Below, piece after piece: positions 16,087 through 25,296 of a stretch of DNA of 41,865 nt. The notes under the pieces are model-generated. The model searched no databases, was not told the DNA's origin, and saw only the letters and a program-made list of their open reading frames with translations. The stretch is from Nitrospirota bacterium (GTDB taxonomy: Bacteria; Nitrospirota; Thermodesulfovibrionia; Thermodesulfovibrionales; SM23-35). The DNA is taken from positions 1 through 41,865 of the forward strand of contig JACAFF010000022.1 of the NCBI GenBank assembly GCA_013388455.1, in the 5' to 3' direction. Both the position numbers and the translations under genes were made by a program. Position 1 is the first letter of the stretch. Each line of letters opens with the position of its first letter.

Positions 16087-18958
16087 TTATCTCTTTCAAG
16101 ACTGCTTCTTCATTATTTGCCTTTAATGAACAATCAGTCTTTAAACGGGTGAGATTAGGATTATAATAAGGATCTCCACCATTTATATATTTTTCATAAA
16201 CATTCCATGACAATCGAAAATCATTAATCGGGATATCGCCACCTCTTGTAAGGGCTTCATGATGATATAGTTTTGCAAAGGGTGTATATATTACCCTATA
16301 TCCATTCTGAATCAATCTGAGGCATATTTCGACATCACTTCCGCAGAGAGTAAACCGCTCATCAAAGCCTCTTAATTCTTCGAATACATCCCTCCTCATC
16401 ATCATGCAAGCCCCTGTGACAGCAAGGTAGTTGCGAACAAAATCCACAGAGCCAAAATTAGTGTATGCATCGTCAGACATCTTACTGAAAACATGTCCTG
16501 CAAACCCTGTCAATCCAACAACCACTCCTGCATGTTGAATAGAATTATCTGGAAATAACAATTTACATCCAACCGCTCCGACCTCTTTTCTCATGGCATG
16601 CTCAAGCATTGATTCAAGCCAGTCTTCAGTAATGACTTCTGTATCGTTATTAAGAAATAATAAAACCTCACCATCTGATTGTTTTACACCAAAATTATTG
16701 ATTGCTGAATAATTGAAGGTCTGATTGTAGTGAAAGATTTTTATCTCATGAAGTTTTTTAATACTGTCAAGATAATCGAATAATTTTTTTTCGCTGCTGC
16801 TATTCGATATGAGTATAAGCTCATAATTCTTATATGAACTTTTCTGTATAATGCTGTTAATACACTTCTCCAGAACCTTATGCTTATCCCTGAAAGGTAT
16901 TATCACAGATACCTTTGGATTACTACTTAATAAATATCTTACCCTGTAATTTGTCATTCCGGCACCGTCTTCAACATGGGCGTTGATATTATTTCCCGAG
17001 AGATATTCCCTTAATGCCTTCTTCCCGGATTCATGTGCATAATCTTTTACATATATGTTTTGTGCAGTGGATTCAGCATGCATTCTCCAGTGATACAACA
17101 CTTTAGGCACATGAACAATACGAGATGTCTGTGATATACATCTGAGTATAAGATCGTAGTCCTGAGCACCATCATATCCTTCGCGAAAACCGCCTATACT
17201 GTCTAAAATATTCTTTCTTATTACCATCAGATGACATACATAATTTACTGACATTAGTAAATCCGGTGACCAATCAGGCTTGAAAAAAGGTTTGCATCGC
17301 TTTCCTGATTCATCAATCTTGTCTTCATCCGAATAGACAATATCAATCTCTGGCATCTTATTCAGAACTTTCACTACTTCAAAAAGGGCGAAAGGAGTAA
17401 GCTCATCGTCATGGTCGAGGAATGTAATAAATTCCCCTGTTGCCATCTGTAGTGCCCTGTTTGAATTCCCTGCAATGCCGTAGTTTTTCTCAAGAAATGT
17501 GACTTTTATTCTTTCATCTTTTATTGAGTATTCTGACAGGATGTCTTTTATATGAGGACTATCCGAATTACCATCTACAACACAAAGCTCCCAGTTATCA
17601 TATGTTTGAGACACAACAGAATTTAACATTAATATAAGCATATCTCTGTCTGTATTGTAGACCGGAGCGATAATGCTTATCCTGGGGCGTAAGGAAAAAT
17701 GTAAGGACTCAGTCTTTTGAGACTTAAGCTCTTCTGCATCAGGCTCTTGGATTGAAATCCACTTCGAATATTCATTGTCAACTTGTTTAATAGGCTTGAA
17801 AAAACTTTTACGCTTTAATGGAAAGATTATTTTTTCATATACCTTCTTTCTATTTGAGCCGGGCGGTATTAATCTATCCCTTATTCTCCTCACTCTGGTC
17901 AAGACCCTCCACCCAATGGTATTAACCATCATATGTATCTCTCTTTCGAGGAGGTCTACTTTTTCCTCGAGGAATTTTTTCATGCCTTCGAGGGATGCGA
18001 TAGTATCCTGAAGTATTTTATTGGTAACTTTCTGATGTTCGAGTTCATCTGAAAGATTAATGATCTTCTTTTCTGCATTGTGTATTTTCTTTTCTGCATC
18101 ACGTATTCTATTTTCAGAAACTTCTATATAGTCTTTATACTTTTTCTCCAATTCCCTGTAATGTTCGAGACTTTTAAGAAATTCCTTCTCGACTGTATCA
18201 CGTTTTTCCTTCAGGTGTAATATTACATCTGTGTTGATCTTATCTCTATGTTTATAGAATATTTTGTCGTAATATTTTTTTCTTTCAGACGGTCGCTGTG
18301 AGATCTGGGAATCTTCATCCCAGAAAATATATTTCACTGTTACTTTTTGTATGTGGGAAGGGGTCGACTTTTCAGTAATCCTTAACAAAAGATCCCAGTC
18401 TTCATACAGCTCGAATTCCTCGTCAAAGCCACCAGAATCAAGAAGTATTTTCCTGCTGAATATAAGGGTAGTAAGAGGGATATAGTTTTCTGTTATTAAA
18501 TCAATATAAGAAAAATCATAAGAACTGAAAACCCCCAATTCAGTGTCTTCTATGTTTCCTGTTTCGGAATCAAACTTTCTTGCAATCTTCATTGCATCTG
18601 AGTATGCAATTTTATCATTCCTACCGGTAACAGCCGACACAAGTGTTGAGACATGTTCCGGGTAATATTCATCATCATCATCCAGAAAACATATATATTC
18701 GCCTGAGGCGTGTTTGATTCCTGTATTACCTGCAAAGGGCCTTCCGTAATTCATCTCAAGTTTTATATAATTCAAAGAAACATTACCCAGAATGCCTTTG
18801 AGTTCTTCTATCGGAAGGTCACACCCACCATCATTTACTATGACTGCCTCTATAGGCCGGTAAGTCTGCAATGCAATGCTTTTGCAAACAATTTTCAGGA
18901 GCTCTGGCCTGTCTTTTGTTCTTACGATTATTGATACTAAAGGATTATCTCCAGTCAT
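16061..18958 (-). CDS. Three-module GT2 glycosyltransferase with central coiled coil
   Basis: A 965-residue protein. Module A (~5-235) opens VSIIVRTKDRPELL and has a DDDD metal motif at ~93-96. Residues ~240-345 are heptad-like (EKEFLKSLEHYRELEKKYKD and onward), a likely coiled coil of ~100 residues ending in a MVNTIGWRVLTRVRRIRDRL basic linker. Module B (~425-650) opens ISIIAPVYNTDRDML with DHDD at ~515-518. Module C (~682-925) opens VSVIIPFRDKHKVL with NNDT at ~770-773 and GSDVEICLRL at ~873-882. All three modules keep their acidic motifs, so three transfers by one chain are plausible, with the coiled coil acting as spacer or oligomeriser. The start codon directly follows the wzt stop, which ties it to the exporter operon. 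Confidence 0.9.
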   Translation of the reverse strand: MTGDNPLVSIIVRTKDRPELLKIVCKSIALQTYRPIEAVIVNDGGCDLPIEELKGILGNVSLNYIKLEMNYGRPFAGNTGIKHASGEYICFLDDDDEYYPEHVSTLVSAVTGRNDKIAYSDAMKIARKFDSETGNIEDTELGVFSSYDFSYIDLITENYIPLTTLIFSRKILLDSGGFDEEFELYEDWDLLLRITEKSTPSHIQKVTVKYIFWDEDSQISQRPSERKKYYDKIFYKHRDKINTDVILHLKEKRDTVEKEFLKSLEHYRELEKKYKDYIEVSENRIRDAEKKIHNAEKKIINLSDELEHQKVTNKILQDTIASLEGMKKFLEEKVDLLEREIHMMVNTIGWRVLTRVRRIRDRLIPPGSNRKKVYEKIIFPLKRKSFFKPIKQVDNEYSKWISIQEPDAEELKSQKTESLHFSLRPRISIIAPVYNTDRDMLILMLNSVVSQTYDNWELCVVDGNSDSPHIKDILSEYSIKDERIKVTFLEKNYGIAGNSNRALQMATGEFITFLDHDDELTPFALFEVVKVLNKMPEIDIVYSDEDKIDESGKRCKPFFKPDWSPDLLMSVNYVCHLMVIRKNILDSIGGFREGYDGAQDYDLILRCISQTSRIVHVPKVLYHWRMHAESTAQNIYVKDYAHESGKKALREYLSGNNINAHVEDGAGMTNYRVRYLLSSNPKVSVIIPFRDKHKVLEKCINSIIQKSSYKNYELILISNSSSEKKLFDYLDSIKKLHEIKIFHYNQTFNYSAINNFGVKQSDGEVLLFLNNDTEVITEDWLESMLEHAMRKEVGAVGCKLLFPDNSIQHAGVVVGLTGFAGHVFSKMSDDAYTNFGSVDFVRNYLAVTGACMMMRRDVFEELRGFDERFTLCGSDVEICLRLIQNGYRVIYTPFAKLYHHEALTRGGDIPINDFRLSWNVYEKYINGGDPYYNPNLTRLKTDCSLKANNEEAVLKEIIEHAMGQG

Positions 18959-20563
18959 TCAGTGAGGCCTCTTTTGTGCAATTATTAGTGCGTAGGTATG
19001 CTCGAAAATACCTTTTTCTATCTGAACTTCTTGAAATTGCAATATAGAGTTTATAAGGGCTAAGTCTCTCTCATTCTCTGGGTTCAATCTGTCTACTATC
19101 TTATCAAAAAGAAGGTCATGCAATGGACCGCCCAAATATCTTATGGTGAGAATATCAAAATATTTTTTAATTAAAGGCATTATATGCAACGAATTTATTG
19201 CTGTTTTTCCAGTGCTAATTTGTAATGAATTTTCCTGAATATCTATGTCAGTTCCATACAACATAGCCCGGTAAATCATGTCAGCTATTTTTATTTCCTT
19301 ATCAGACCATTGAAAATTCTGGGGCCCTATATATTCTAAAGCAATAATAAAACCCTGTCCCTTCAGAATATGATGTATTTTAGACAGAAAAGCTTCAAGA
19401 TTTTCTATATCACTTAATACATCTATACAGAGAAATAAATCATAATATTGTTCTCTAATAGCAGAAAATCTCTTTGTTATATCTGTAGATGTCACTGTGA
19501 TGTCAATAGTATCAAATGACCTGCATATATTGAATAAAATGAAATTATTCTCAATACCTTTCAATCTCTTGCAAATACTTAAACCTTTTCCAAGAGATTT
19601 TATCATTTGCTGTTTTCTCAGAAAATCATAGAAGTGTATCCCTGGATCTCCGGTAATCATCTCCTCAAAATTACTTATTAAAGGAGGTGAATCCCACCAC
19701 GAAACAGGCCGTTTTGCTGACTGATTTTCGACTGCATTCTCCGGGATTTCAGGTACAAGTTTTTCTATATTCTCTTCTCCAATACTTGTTGGTTGCTCTT
19801 CAATCTGTTGCGTATTTATCTTTATTCCTGAAAACTCCATGTATTTTGTTATCACCTGCCTTGGGCTACCGATTTCCATTATGCTGCCGGCTTCAATCCA
19901 TGCCGCCCTGTCACATAACCTTTCTATCATCGTCATATCATGACTGACGATGATAATCGTAGTCCCTGAGTCTTTGAATTCCATAATCTTTCTCAGACAT
20001 TTCTCCTGAAAATTCAGATCTCCTACAGCAAGTGCTTCGTCTACGAGCAGTATTTCAGGCTCTACATGAACAGCTACAGAAAATCCGAGCCTGACATACA
20101 TGCCCGATGAATAGGTTCTCAACGGCTGATAGATAAATTCCCCAAGCTCTGAAAATTCAATGATGCTATTCATTGCTTTAAGCATAGTATCCCTTGTGTT
20201 TCCCATGAGTATGCCATTAAGGATTATGTTTTCAATACCAGAGAGGTCAGGATGAAAACCAGCTCCAAGTTCGAGTAAAGAGGATATTTTCCCATTCTTT
20301 ATAAGGAGACCACTGTTCTGTTTAATCACACCTGCAATAAGACCAAGGATTGTGCTCTTGCCGGAGCCGTTTTTTCCGATTATGCCGAAAGTTTCGCCTT
20401 TATAAACTACAAAAGATACGTCTTTTAATGCTATAAACTTAGTCTTTTTTAGAGATGCAATACTTCTGGGGAGATTGAACAGAAAAGACTTAAATCCTGC
20501 GGTGATATGCTGATAAAAAGGATATTCTTTGTAGACATTCTCAAACTTTACAGCAATATCCAT
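18959..20563 (-). CDS. wzt: Polysaccharide ABC exporter ATPase (Wzt type) with degenerate methyltransferase-like C-terminal domain
   Basis: A 534-residue protein. Residues 1-~245 are a Wzt/TagH-type ATPase: Walker A GKNGSGKST (63-71), signature YSSGM (151-155), Walker B ILLVDEA (171-177), switch His208. A ~40-residue linker follows. Residues ~285-530 are not the usual beta-sandwich carbohydrate-binding domain of Wzt proteins. They match the layout of a methyltransferase family seen in glycan clusters: ...YDLFLCIDVLSDIENLEAFL..., LKGQGFIIALEYIGPQNFQWSD. The SAM-binding GxGxG loop is missing; the equivalent stretch reads LSICKRLKGIENNFILFNI. It may therefore bind a methylated or unmethylated glycan end without catalysis. 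The wzm stop and the wzt start are adjacent. Confidence 0.85.
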   Translation of the reverse strand: MDIAVKFENVYKEYPFYQHITAGFKSFLFNLPRSIASLKKTKFIALKDVSFVVYKGETFGIIGKNGSGKSTILGLIAGVIKQNSGLLIKNGKISSLLELGAGFHPDLSGIENIILNGILMGNTRDTMLKAMNSIIEFSELGEFIYQPLRTYSSGMYVRLGFSVAVHVEPEILLVDEALAVGDLNFQEKCLRKIMEFKDSGTTIIIVSHDMTMIERLCDRAAWIEAGSIMEIGSPRQVITKYMEFSGIKINTQQIEEQPTSIGEENIEKLVPEIPENAVENQSAKRPVSWWDSPPLISNFEEMITGDPGIHFYDFLRKQQMIKSLGKGLSICKRLKGIENNFILFNICRSFDTIDITVTSTDITKRFSAIREQYYDLFLCIDVLSDIENLEAFLSKIHHILKGQGFIIALEYIGPQNFQWSDKEIKIADMIYRAMLYGTDIDIQENSLQISTGKTAINSLHIMPLIKKYFDILTIRYLGGPLHDLLFDKIVDRLNPENERDLALINSILQFQEVQIEKGIFEHTYALIIAQKRPH

Positions 20564-21334
20564 CTATAAAACCTCAGCAAATCTCCACCTCAGTCTTTTG
20601 AAAATGAAATAACCGATGGCAAAAACGATTAGAGAATAAAGAAATGCCATAGCGATATCTCCGGGATTAATTATTCCTCTCATGAAAAGGTTCCGCCAGC
20701 TCACCATGAGAATAGATAATGGATTCAGTAATATCAGTCCTTTGAAATTATCAGGAACCATATTTTCCGCATATATAATAGGCGTGATATAAAACATGAG
20801 CGTTGTAATAATAAACACTATCCTTTCAATATCTCTAAAGAAAAGATTTATCGAGGAGACGGCAACAGCAAAACCAAACGTTATTATAAATTGTATTATT
20901 AAAAGAATAGGAATACCAATTAACCACATCAAACTCGGTGTTATTCCATAGAAGAATACGAATATTATTATTATTGGTATAGAGAGAATAAAGTGAAGCA
21001 TATCATTCAGAACAGTAGCAATAACGAGCACTTCCCTTCTGAAGTTCACTTTTTTGATCAGCGGAGCATTTCCTACAAGTGTCATCGCTGAACTGTTTAC
21101 AGAGTTTGAAAACCACTGCCAGGGGAAGAGTCCTGATATAAGAAAAAGCGTGTAGTTTTCGATCTGGATCTTCATGAAAATCTTAAATGCTATAAAGAAA
21201 ACCAGAGAGAGAGCAAGCGGGTTTGCAATAGACCAGAGATACCCCAAAAAACTTCTTTTATACTTAACCTTCAGTTCTTTCTGAGTAAGTGCTATAACTA
21301 AATCCTTATAATACGTAAACGAGCTTTGTTTCAT
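20564..21334 (-). CDS. wzm: Polysaccharide ABC exporter permease (Wzm type)
   Basis: A 256-residue ABC-2 type permease with about six transmembrane helices. The N-terminal amphipathic part LTQKELKVKYKRSFLGYLWS is the family hallmark, as are SGLFPWQWFSNSVNSS and the late LLNPLSILMVSWRNLF. It pairs with the ATPase encoded immediately downstream to export a lipid-linked O-antigen-type polysaccharide across the inner membrane. It is the first gene of the exporter/glycosyltransferase run; the 127 bp between it and the gspD stop must hold its promoter if it is not read through from gspD. I see no clear consensus there. Confidence 0.92.
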   Translation of the reverse strand: MKQSSFTYYKDLVIALTQKELKVKYKRSFLGYLWSIANPLALSLVFFIAFKIFMKIQIENYTLFLISGLFPWQWFSNSVNSSAMTLVGNAPLIKKVNFRREVLVIATVLNDMLHFILSIPIIIIFVFFYGITPSLMWLIGIPILLIIQFIITFGFAVAVSSINLFFRDIERIVFIITTLMFYITPIIYAENMVPDNFKGLILLNPLSILMVSWRNLFMRGIINPGDIAMAFLYSLIVFAIGYFIFKRLRWRFAEVL

Positions 21335-21461
21335 TTTAGTAATTACATTTTACATGAAATAATGACTTTAGGGTATCAAACATCTTCTATCCTTATGAGG
21401 AAAGGAAATGAATTAATGAGGTATTGAGTACAGTAATTAATCTCAGGACTTCGTTTCTCTA

Positions 21462-23642
21462 TTATTTCTTTTCTTTATCTTTTTCTTCTTCCTGTTTAAC
21501 ATCCTGCATGTATTTGTCGATTTTTTTATCTTTGGAGATTTTCTTGTATCTCTCTATGAAATCAGAAGTTACATCAACAGCCTCTTGCTTTGTTTGAACT
21601 ACACGAGGAGTAAGTAACAATATCAATTCCACACGTGTAGTAAGATTTGATGAACTGCCGAAAAGATAGCCGAGAATAGGAATCTTACTAAGAAAAGGAA
21701 TTCCTTCCTTTGATTTTGTAACATCTTCTCTGATAAGCCCTCCGATAATAATAGTCTGTCCATCCTGGGCAACAAGGGTGGTTGTTGTCTCGGTCTTATT
21801 CAGAGAAGGTTGGGTTGACCCTTCTCCAAATGATATTGAATCACCGAGAGAAGAAATTTCCTGAGTTAGTTCTAAAGAAATTAGTCCACTTTCGTTTACC
21901 TGTGGTTTTACTTTCAGAATAATACCTATATCCCGATACTGGTATGTCCTTTGTATATCAGTTGTGCCAGTGATACTCGTTTCTGAGGTTGCCAAAGGAA
22001 CCTGTTGTCCAACCTGTATCCTTGCTTCACGATTGTCTGATACAAGGATATGAGGAGCTGCAAGAACCTTTGCCCTTGCCTCTTTAGCCAGAGCTGTTAT
22101 TGCTGCCCTTACAATACCAGATGGATCTGTGCCTACAAAGGTAAAGCCTGTGCCGGAAAGATTAGCAGGATCAACATCCAGGCCAGTTGGGTTTTGAGTT
22201 ACAATCCCGCTCAGATTTACATCGTTATTAAAAGGTTTAATATTAGTAATATTAAGGTCTGTCTTTAATGACCACGAGAATCCGAGGCTCAGATTATCGG
22301 TAAGTGTTACTTGAGCAATCAAGCCCTCTATCACAACCTGTCTCGGGACAAAATCTATCTTCTTTATTGTCTCTTCAATAAGCACATAATCATCAGGAGT
22401 TGCAAGAATCACTAATGTGTTCGAAACTTCATCCGCAAATATTCTCGTAACATCTGATACCAGTGCCTCCCCTCCTTCTGTTCTCGTATAAATCTGAGGT
22501 TGTGGTGTTGTAACAGGAGCAGGAGTAGTAGTGGTTTTACCGGTTGTTGGCTGGGAAGTTGCTGGAGTTACCGGTGAAGGTGAAGGTTTTGCACCTAAGA
22601 AAATTTGTTGAAGCATATTGGCTATATCTTTTGCCTTACTGTTTTGAACCGGATAAACATAGACTTCAGGTTTTATCTTTTTTAGCTGTTCACTATCAAG
22701 CACTTCTACAAGTTGAAGGAGTCTTTTCACATTAGCATCTGTGTCAACAATAATAATGTAATTGCTTTTCGGAACATCAACAATAACCGCATTCTTGGAT
22801 AAAAACGGCGTGAGAATCCTTACCATCTCAGAGGATTGTATAAAGTATATCGGAACAACCTGAAGCAATGCTTTCCCATATATTTGCACTTTATCGGCGT
22901 CTCGTCCTATCACAACCGGCGCAGGCTCTTTAGATATATCACCGATTGGAATTATCCTGTAAAGACCACCCTCTTCAACAACGCCAACGCCGTTCAAACG
23001 CAAAATAACCTCCATTAAAGGTAGCACGTCGTCTATAGGGACAGGTGCAACAGATCTGAAATTAACCCTTCCCTTTACCTGCGGATCAATTACATAATTC
23101 ACCCTGAGGACATCTCCGAAGATTGTCTGAATTACTGAAAAGACATCTGCATCATCGAAATTGAAACTAACATCACTTCTCTTTTTAACAGGTTGTTGTG
23201 GCTGAACAGGCTTGGATTGCTCAGGTGCTGTTTGCATTTGGAGTTGTTGAGGTTGTTGTTCCTGCGTAATCTGCGGCTGAAATTGTTGTTCTGTTTGTTG
23301 TGGAACTTCCTGCGGCTTTTGTTCCTGAGGCGTCTGGGATATAGTCTGAGGTTCCTGTTGCTCTGAAGTTTCCTTAATCTGTTTATCTTGTATAGTCTGT
23401 GGCTGAACCTGTGTGTCTGTTTGTTTTGGTGTTTTTCCAGGCTGTAAAGGTATTTTTGTAACTGGTGATTTTCTCGGAATCTGTAAATTCAGAGGATTAC
23501 TTTCAGGTGCAACCTGCTCTTTCTGTGGCTGTTGCAAATCCCTGGGTTCTTCTGCATATAGCAATAAGCCTTTTTCTTGAAAAAAACTGCTGAGCAATAT
23601 TAAGACAACACTCAGAAAAATACTGTTTTTTATCTTAAGCAA
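21462..23642 (-). CDS. gspD: GspD-type secretin (type II secretion outer-membrane channel)
   Basis: A 726-residue outer-membrane channel subunit. It has a signal peptide (1-~30) and a Gln/Pro-rich low-complexity stretch (~35-152). The N0 domain (~158-232) opens VSFNFDDADVFSVIQTIFGD. N1 (~258-318) and N2 (~325-432) follow, N2 carrying a Thr/Pro insertion at ~353-385. The secretin core (~434-690) includes VVIEGLIAQVTLTDNLSLGFSW, VGQQVPLA and the VAQDGQTIIIGGLIRED and VPFL-type motif (GIPFLSKIPILGYLF). It starts at TTG: GAGGAGG lies just upstream at optimal distance and no ATG fits. The domain order and N0 fit GspD better than PilQ, which would carry AMIN domains. No other type II genes are nearby, so partners must lie elsewhere. 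The last ~30 residues are Lys/Asp/Glu-rich. Confidence 0.85.
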   Translation of the reverse strand: MLKIKNSIFLSVVLILLSSFFQEKGLLLYAEEPRDLQQPQKEQVAPESNPLNLQIPRKSPVTKIPLQPGKTPKQTDTQVQPQTIQDKQIKETSEQQEPQTISQTPQEQKPQEVPQQTEQQFQPQITQEQQPQQLQMQTAPEQSKPVQPQQPVKKRSDVSFNFDDADVFSVIQTIFGDVLRVNYVIDPQVKGRVNFRSVAPVPIDDVLPLMEVILRLNGVGVVEEGGLYRIIPIGDISKEPAPVVIGRDADKVQIYGKALLQVVPIYFIQSSEMVRILTPFLSKNAVIVDVPKSNYIIIVDTDANVKRLLQLVEVLDSEQLKKIKPEVYVYPVQNSKAKDIANMLQQIFLGAKPSPSPVTPATSQPTTGKTTTTPAPVTTPQPQIYTRTEGGEALVSDVTRIFADEVSNTLVILATPDDYVLIEETIKKIDFVPRQVVIEGLIAQVTLTDNLSLGFSWSLKTDLNITNIKPFNNDVNLSGIVTQNPTGLDVDPANLSGTGFTFVGTDPSGIVRAAITALAKEARAKVLAAPHILVSDNREARIQVGQQVPLATSETSITGTTDIQRTYQYRDIGIILKVKPQVNESGLISLELTQEISSLGDSISFGEGSTQPSLNKTETTTTLVAQDGQTIIIGGLIREDVTKSKEGIPFLSKIPILGYLFGSSSNLTTRVELILLLTPRVVQTKQEAVDVTSDFIERYKKISKDKKIDKYMQDVKQEEEKDKEKK

Positions 23643-23665
23643 ATAACCTCCTCTTCAAATATCGT

Positions 23666-23694
23666 AAGATAAAGTATTTATATGTATAAGTCAA
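23666..23694 (-). promoter_or_regulatory. Putative sigma70 promoter of gspD
   Basis: On the minus strand TTGACT (23689-23694), a 17-bp spacer and TATCTT (23666-23671). The start point would be near 23659, leaving a short leader with the GAGGAGG ribosome site ahead of the TTG start at 23642. Confidence 0.5.
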
Positions 23695-23728
23695 TATAGT
23701 TAAATAACTCAGTCCTATGAAAAAAGAC

Positions 23729-23758
23729 TTGAGATGCACTATATACGGGTGTTAAGAT
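23729..23758 (+). promoter_or_regulatory. Possible promoter of gatAB
   Basis: TTGAGA (23729-23734), 18-bp spacer, TAAGAT (23753-23758). The match is moderate and the region is AT-rich, so other boxes are possible. It would give an ~80-base leader before gatA. Confidence 0.3.
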
Positions 23759-23841
23759 AACTCTTACTTTCCTTATTTTAGATAAAAATAAAATAATGAT
23801 TATTTTACTATTTCTTAAATACTTTTAGGAAGGATTACGAA

Positions 23842-25296
23842 TTGAAGCTTTATGAACTAACGATTGCAGAAGCAAGAAAACTATTAAAGAATAAGGAAAT
23901 TTTAGCATCTGAAATCGTTAATTCTCTTTATGAGAGAATAGATGCAGTTGAAGATAAGATTAAGGCATATATTACCTTGACCATGGACCATGCTAAGAAA
24001 ATGTCCTTTAATGCACAGAATAGAATAGATAACAATGCTGAATCTTATTTACTTGGAATCCCCTTAGCAATTAAGGATAATATCTGCACAAAAGGTATTC
24101 GGACAACATGTGCGTCGAAAATTCTCTACAATTTCGTTCCACCTTACGAAAGCACAGTCACGACCAGACTTATAGATGATGGTTATATACTTATAGGCAA
24201 GACAAATCTGGATGAATTTGCAATGGGATCATCAACAGAAAATTCCGGCTTCCATACAACAAAAAACCCATGGGACACTGGAAGAATTCCAGGAGGTTCA
24301 AGCGGTGGGTCTGCTGCTGCGGTTGCAGCGGACGAATGCATCGGCGCAATTGGTTCGGATACAGGCGGCTCAATCAGACAGCCTGCAGCCTTATGCGGAG
24401 TCGTGGGTTTAAAGCCAACTTATGGAAGGGTATCAAGATACGGACTTATTGCTTTTGCATCATCACTCGATCAGATTGGACCATTAACAAAAACCGTGCG
24501 AGATGCTGCAATTTTAATGAACTGTATCTCCGGTCATGACCCATATGATTCTACGTCTGCACCAATTAAAGTCCCTGATTTTACAGGAATTCTTGGCAGA
24601 GATATCAAAGGGATAAAGATCGGTATCCCGGATGAATATTTTATTGAAGGCATGGATAGGGAAGTAGAACAATCAATACGTGTAGCAATAAAAAAAATGG
24701 AATCTCTCGGGGCAATCCCGATTAAGATATCAATGCCGCATACAGGTTATGCAGTTGCCACATATTATGTGTTAGCAACTTCTGAAGCATCTTCGAATCT
24801 CGCAAGATATGATGGGATTAAATATGGGTTAAGGGTTGAAGGAAAAGACCTTTTAGATGTTTATATTAATACAAGATCTCAGGGTTTCGGCTCTGAGGTA
24901 AAAAGAAGGATTATGCTTGGCACATATGCACTTTCTTCAGGATATTATGAGGCTTACTATAAAAAGGCACAGCAAGTAAGGACTTTAATAAAAAAAGACT
25001 TTGAGAATGCGCTCAAGGAAGTAGATGTGATTATAACACCAACTACTCCAACCGCTGCCTTTAAGATCGGAGAGAAAACAGATGATCCGCTACAGATGTA
25101 TCTTTCTGATATATTCACTATTTCAGTCAACCTTGCTGGTGTTCCTGCTATCTCAATGCCGTGTGGATTTACATCAAACAATCTGCCGATAGGTTTGCAA
25201 ATTATCGGAAAACATTTTGATGAAGAAACTGTTTTAAAGATCGCATATGCATACGAACAATCAACAGATTGGCATAAGAGGAGACCTGTTCTATGA
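23842..25296 (+). CDS. gatA: Aspartyl/glutamyl-tRNA amidotransferase subunit A
   Basis: A 484-residue amidase-signature protein. It releases ammonia from glutamine (or asparagine) and feeds it to GatB to convert Glu-tRNA(Gln) or Asp-tRNA(Asn). The catalytic Ser-cisSer-Lys set is visible: Lys in PLAIKDNI (~77), the [13 protein letters not shown] stretch, and [13 protein letters not shown] with the nucleophile Ser. Full length for the family. The start is TTG at 23842, supported by AGGAAGGA seven bases upstream and by the N-terminus [12 protein letters not shown]. It overlaps gatB by four bases (ATGA), so the two are translationally coupled. No gatC is adjacent. Confidence 0.97.
   Translation: MKLYELTIAEARKLLKNKEILASEIVNSLYERIDAVEDKIKAYITLTMDHAKKMSFNAQNRIDNNAESYLLGIPLAIKDNICTKGIRTTCASKILYNFVPPYESTVTTRLIDDGYILIGKTNLDEFAMGSSTENSGFHTTKNPWDTGRIPGGSSGGSAAAVAADECIGAIGSDTGGSIRQPAALCGVVGLKPTYGRVSRYGLIAFASSLDQIGPLTKTVRDAAILMNCISGHDPYDSTSAPIKVPDFTGILGRDIKGIKIGIPDEYFIEGMDREVEQSIRVAIKKMESLGAIPIKISMPHTGYAVATYYVLATSEASSNLARYDGIKYGLRVEGKDLLDVYINTRSQGFGSEVKRRIMLGTYALSSGYYEAYYKKAQQVRTLIKKDFENALKEVDVIITPTTPTAAFKIGEKTDDPLQMYLSDIFTISVNLAGVPAISMPCGFTSNNLPIGLQIIGKHFDEETVLKIAYAYEQSTDWHKRRPVL

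Noticed and set aside
21462-23642. PilQ (type IV pilus secretin) as an alternative call
   Set aside because: N0-N1-N2 then secretin fits GspD; no AMIN domains and no pilMNOP neighbours. The Gln/Pro-rich N-terminal stretch is a linker.
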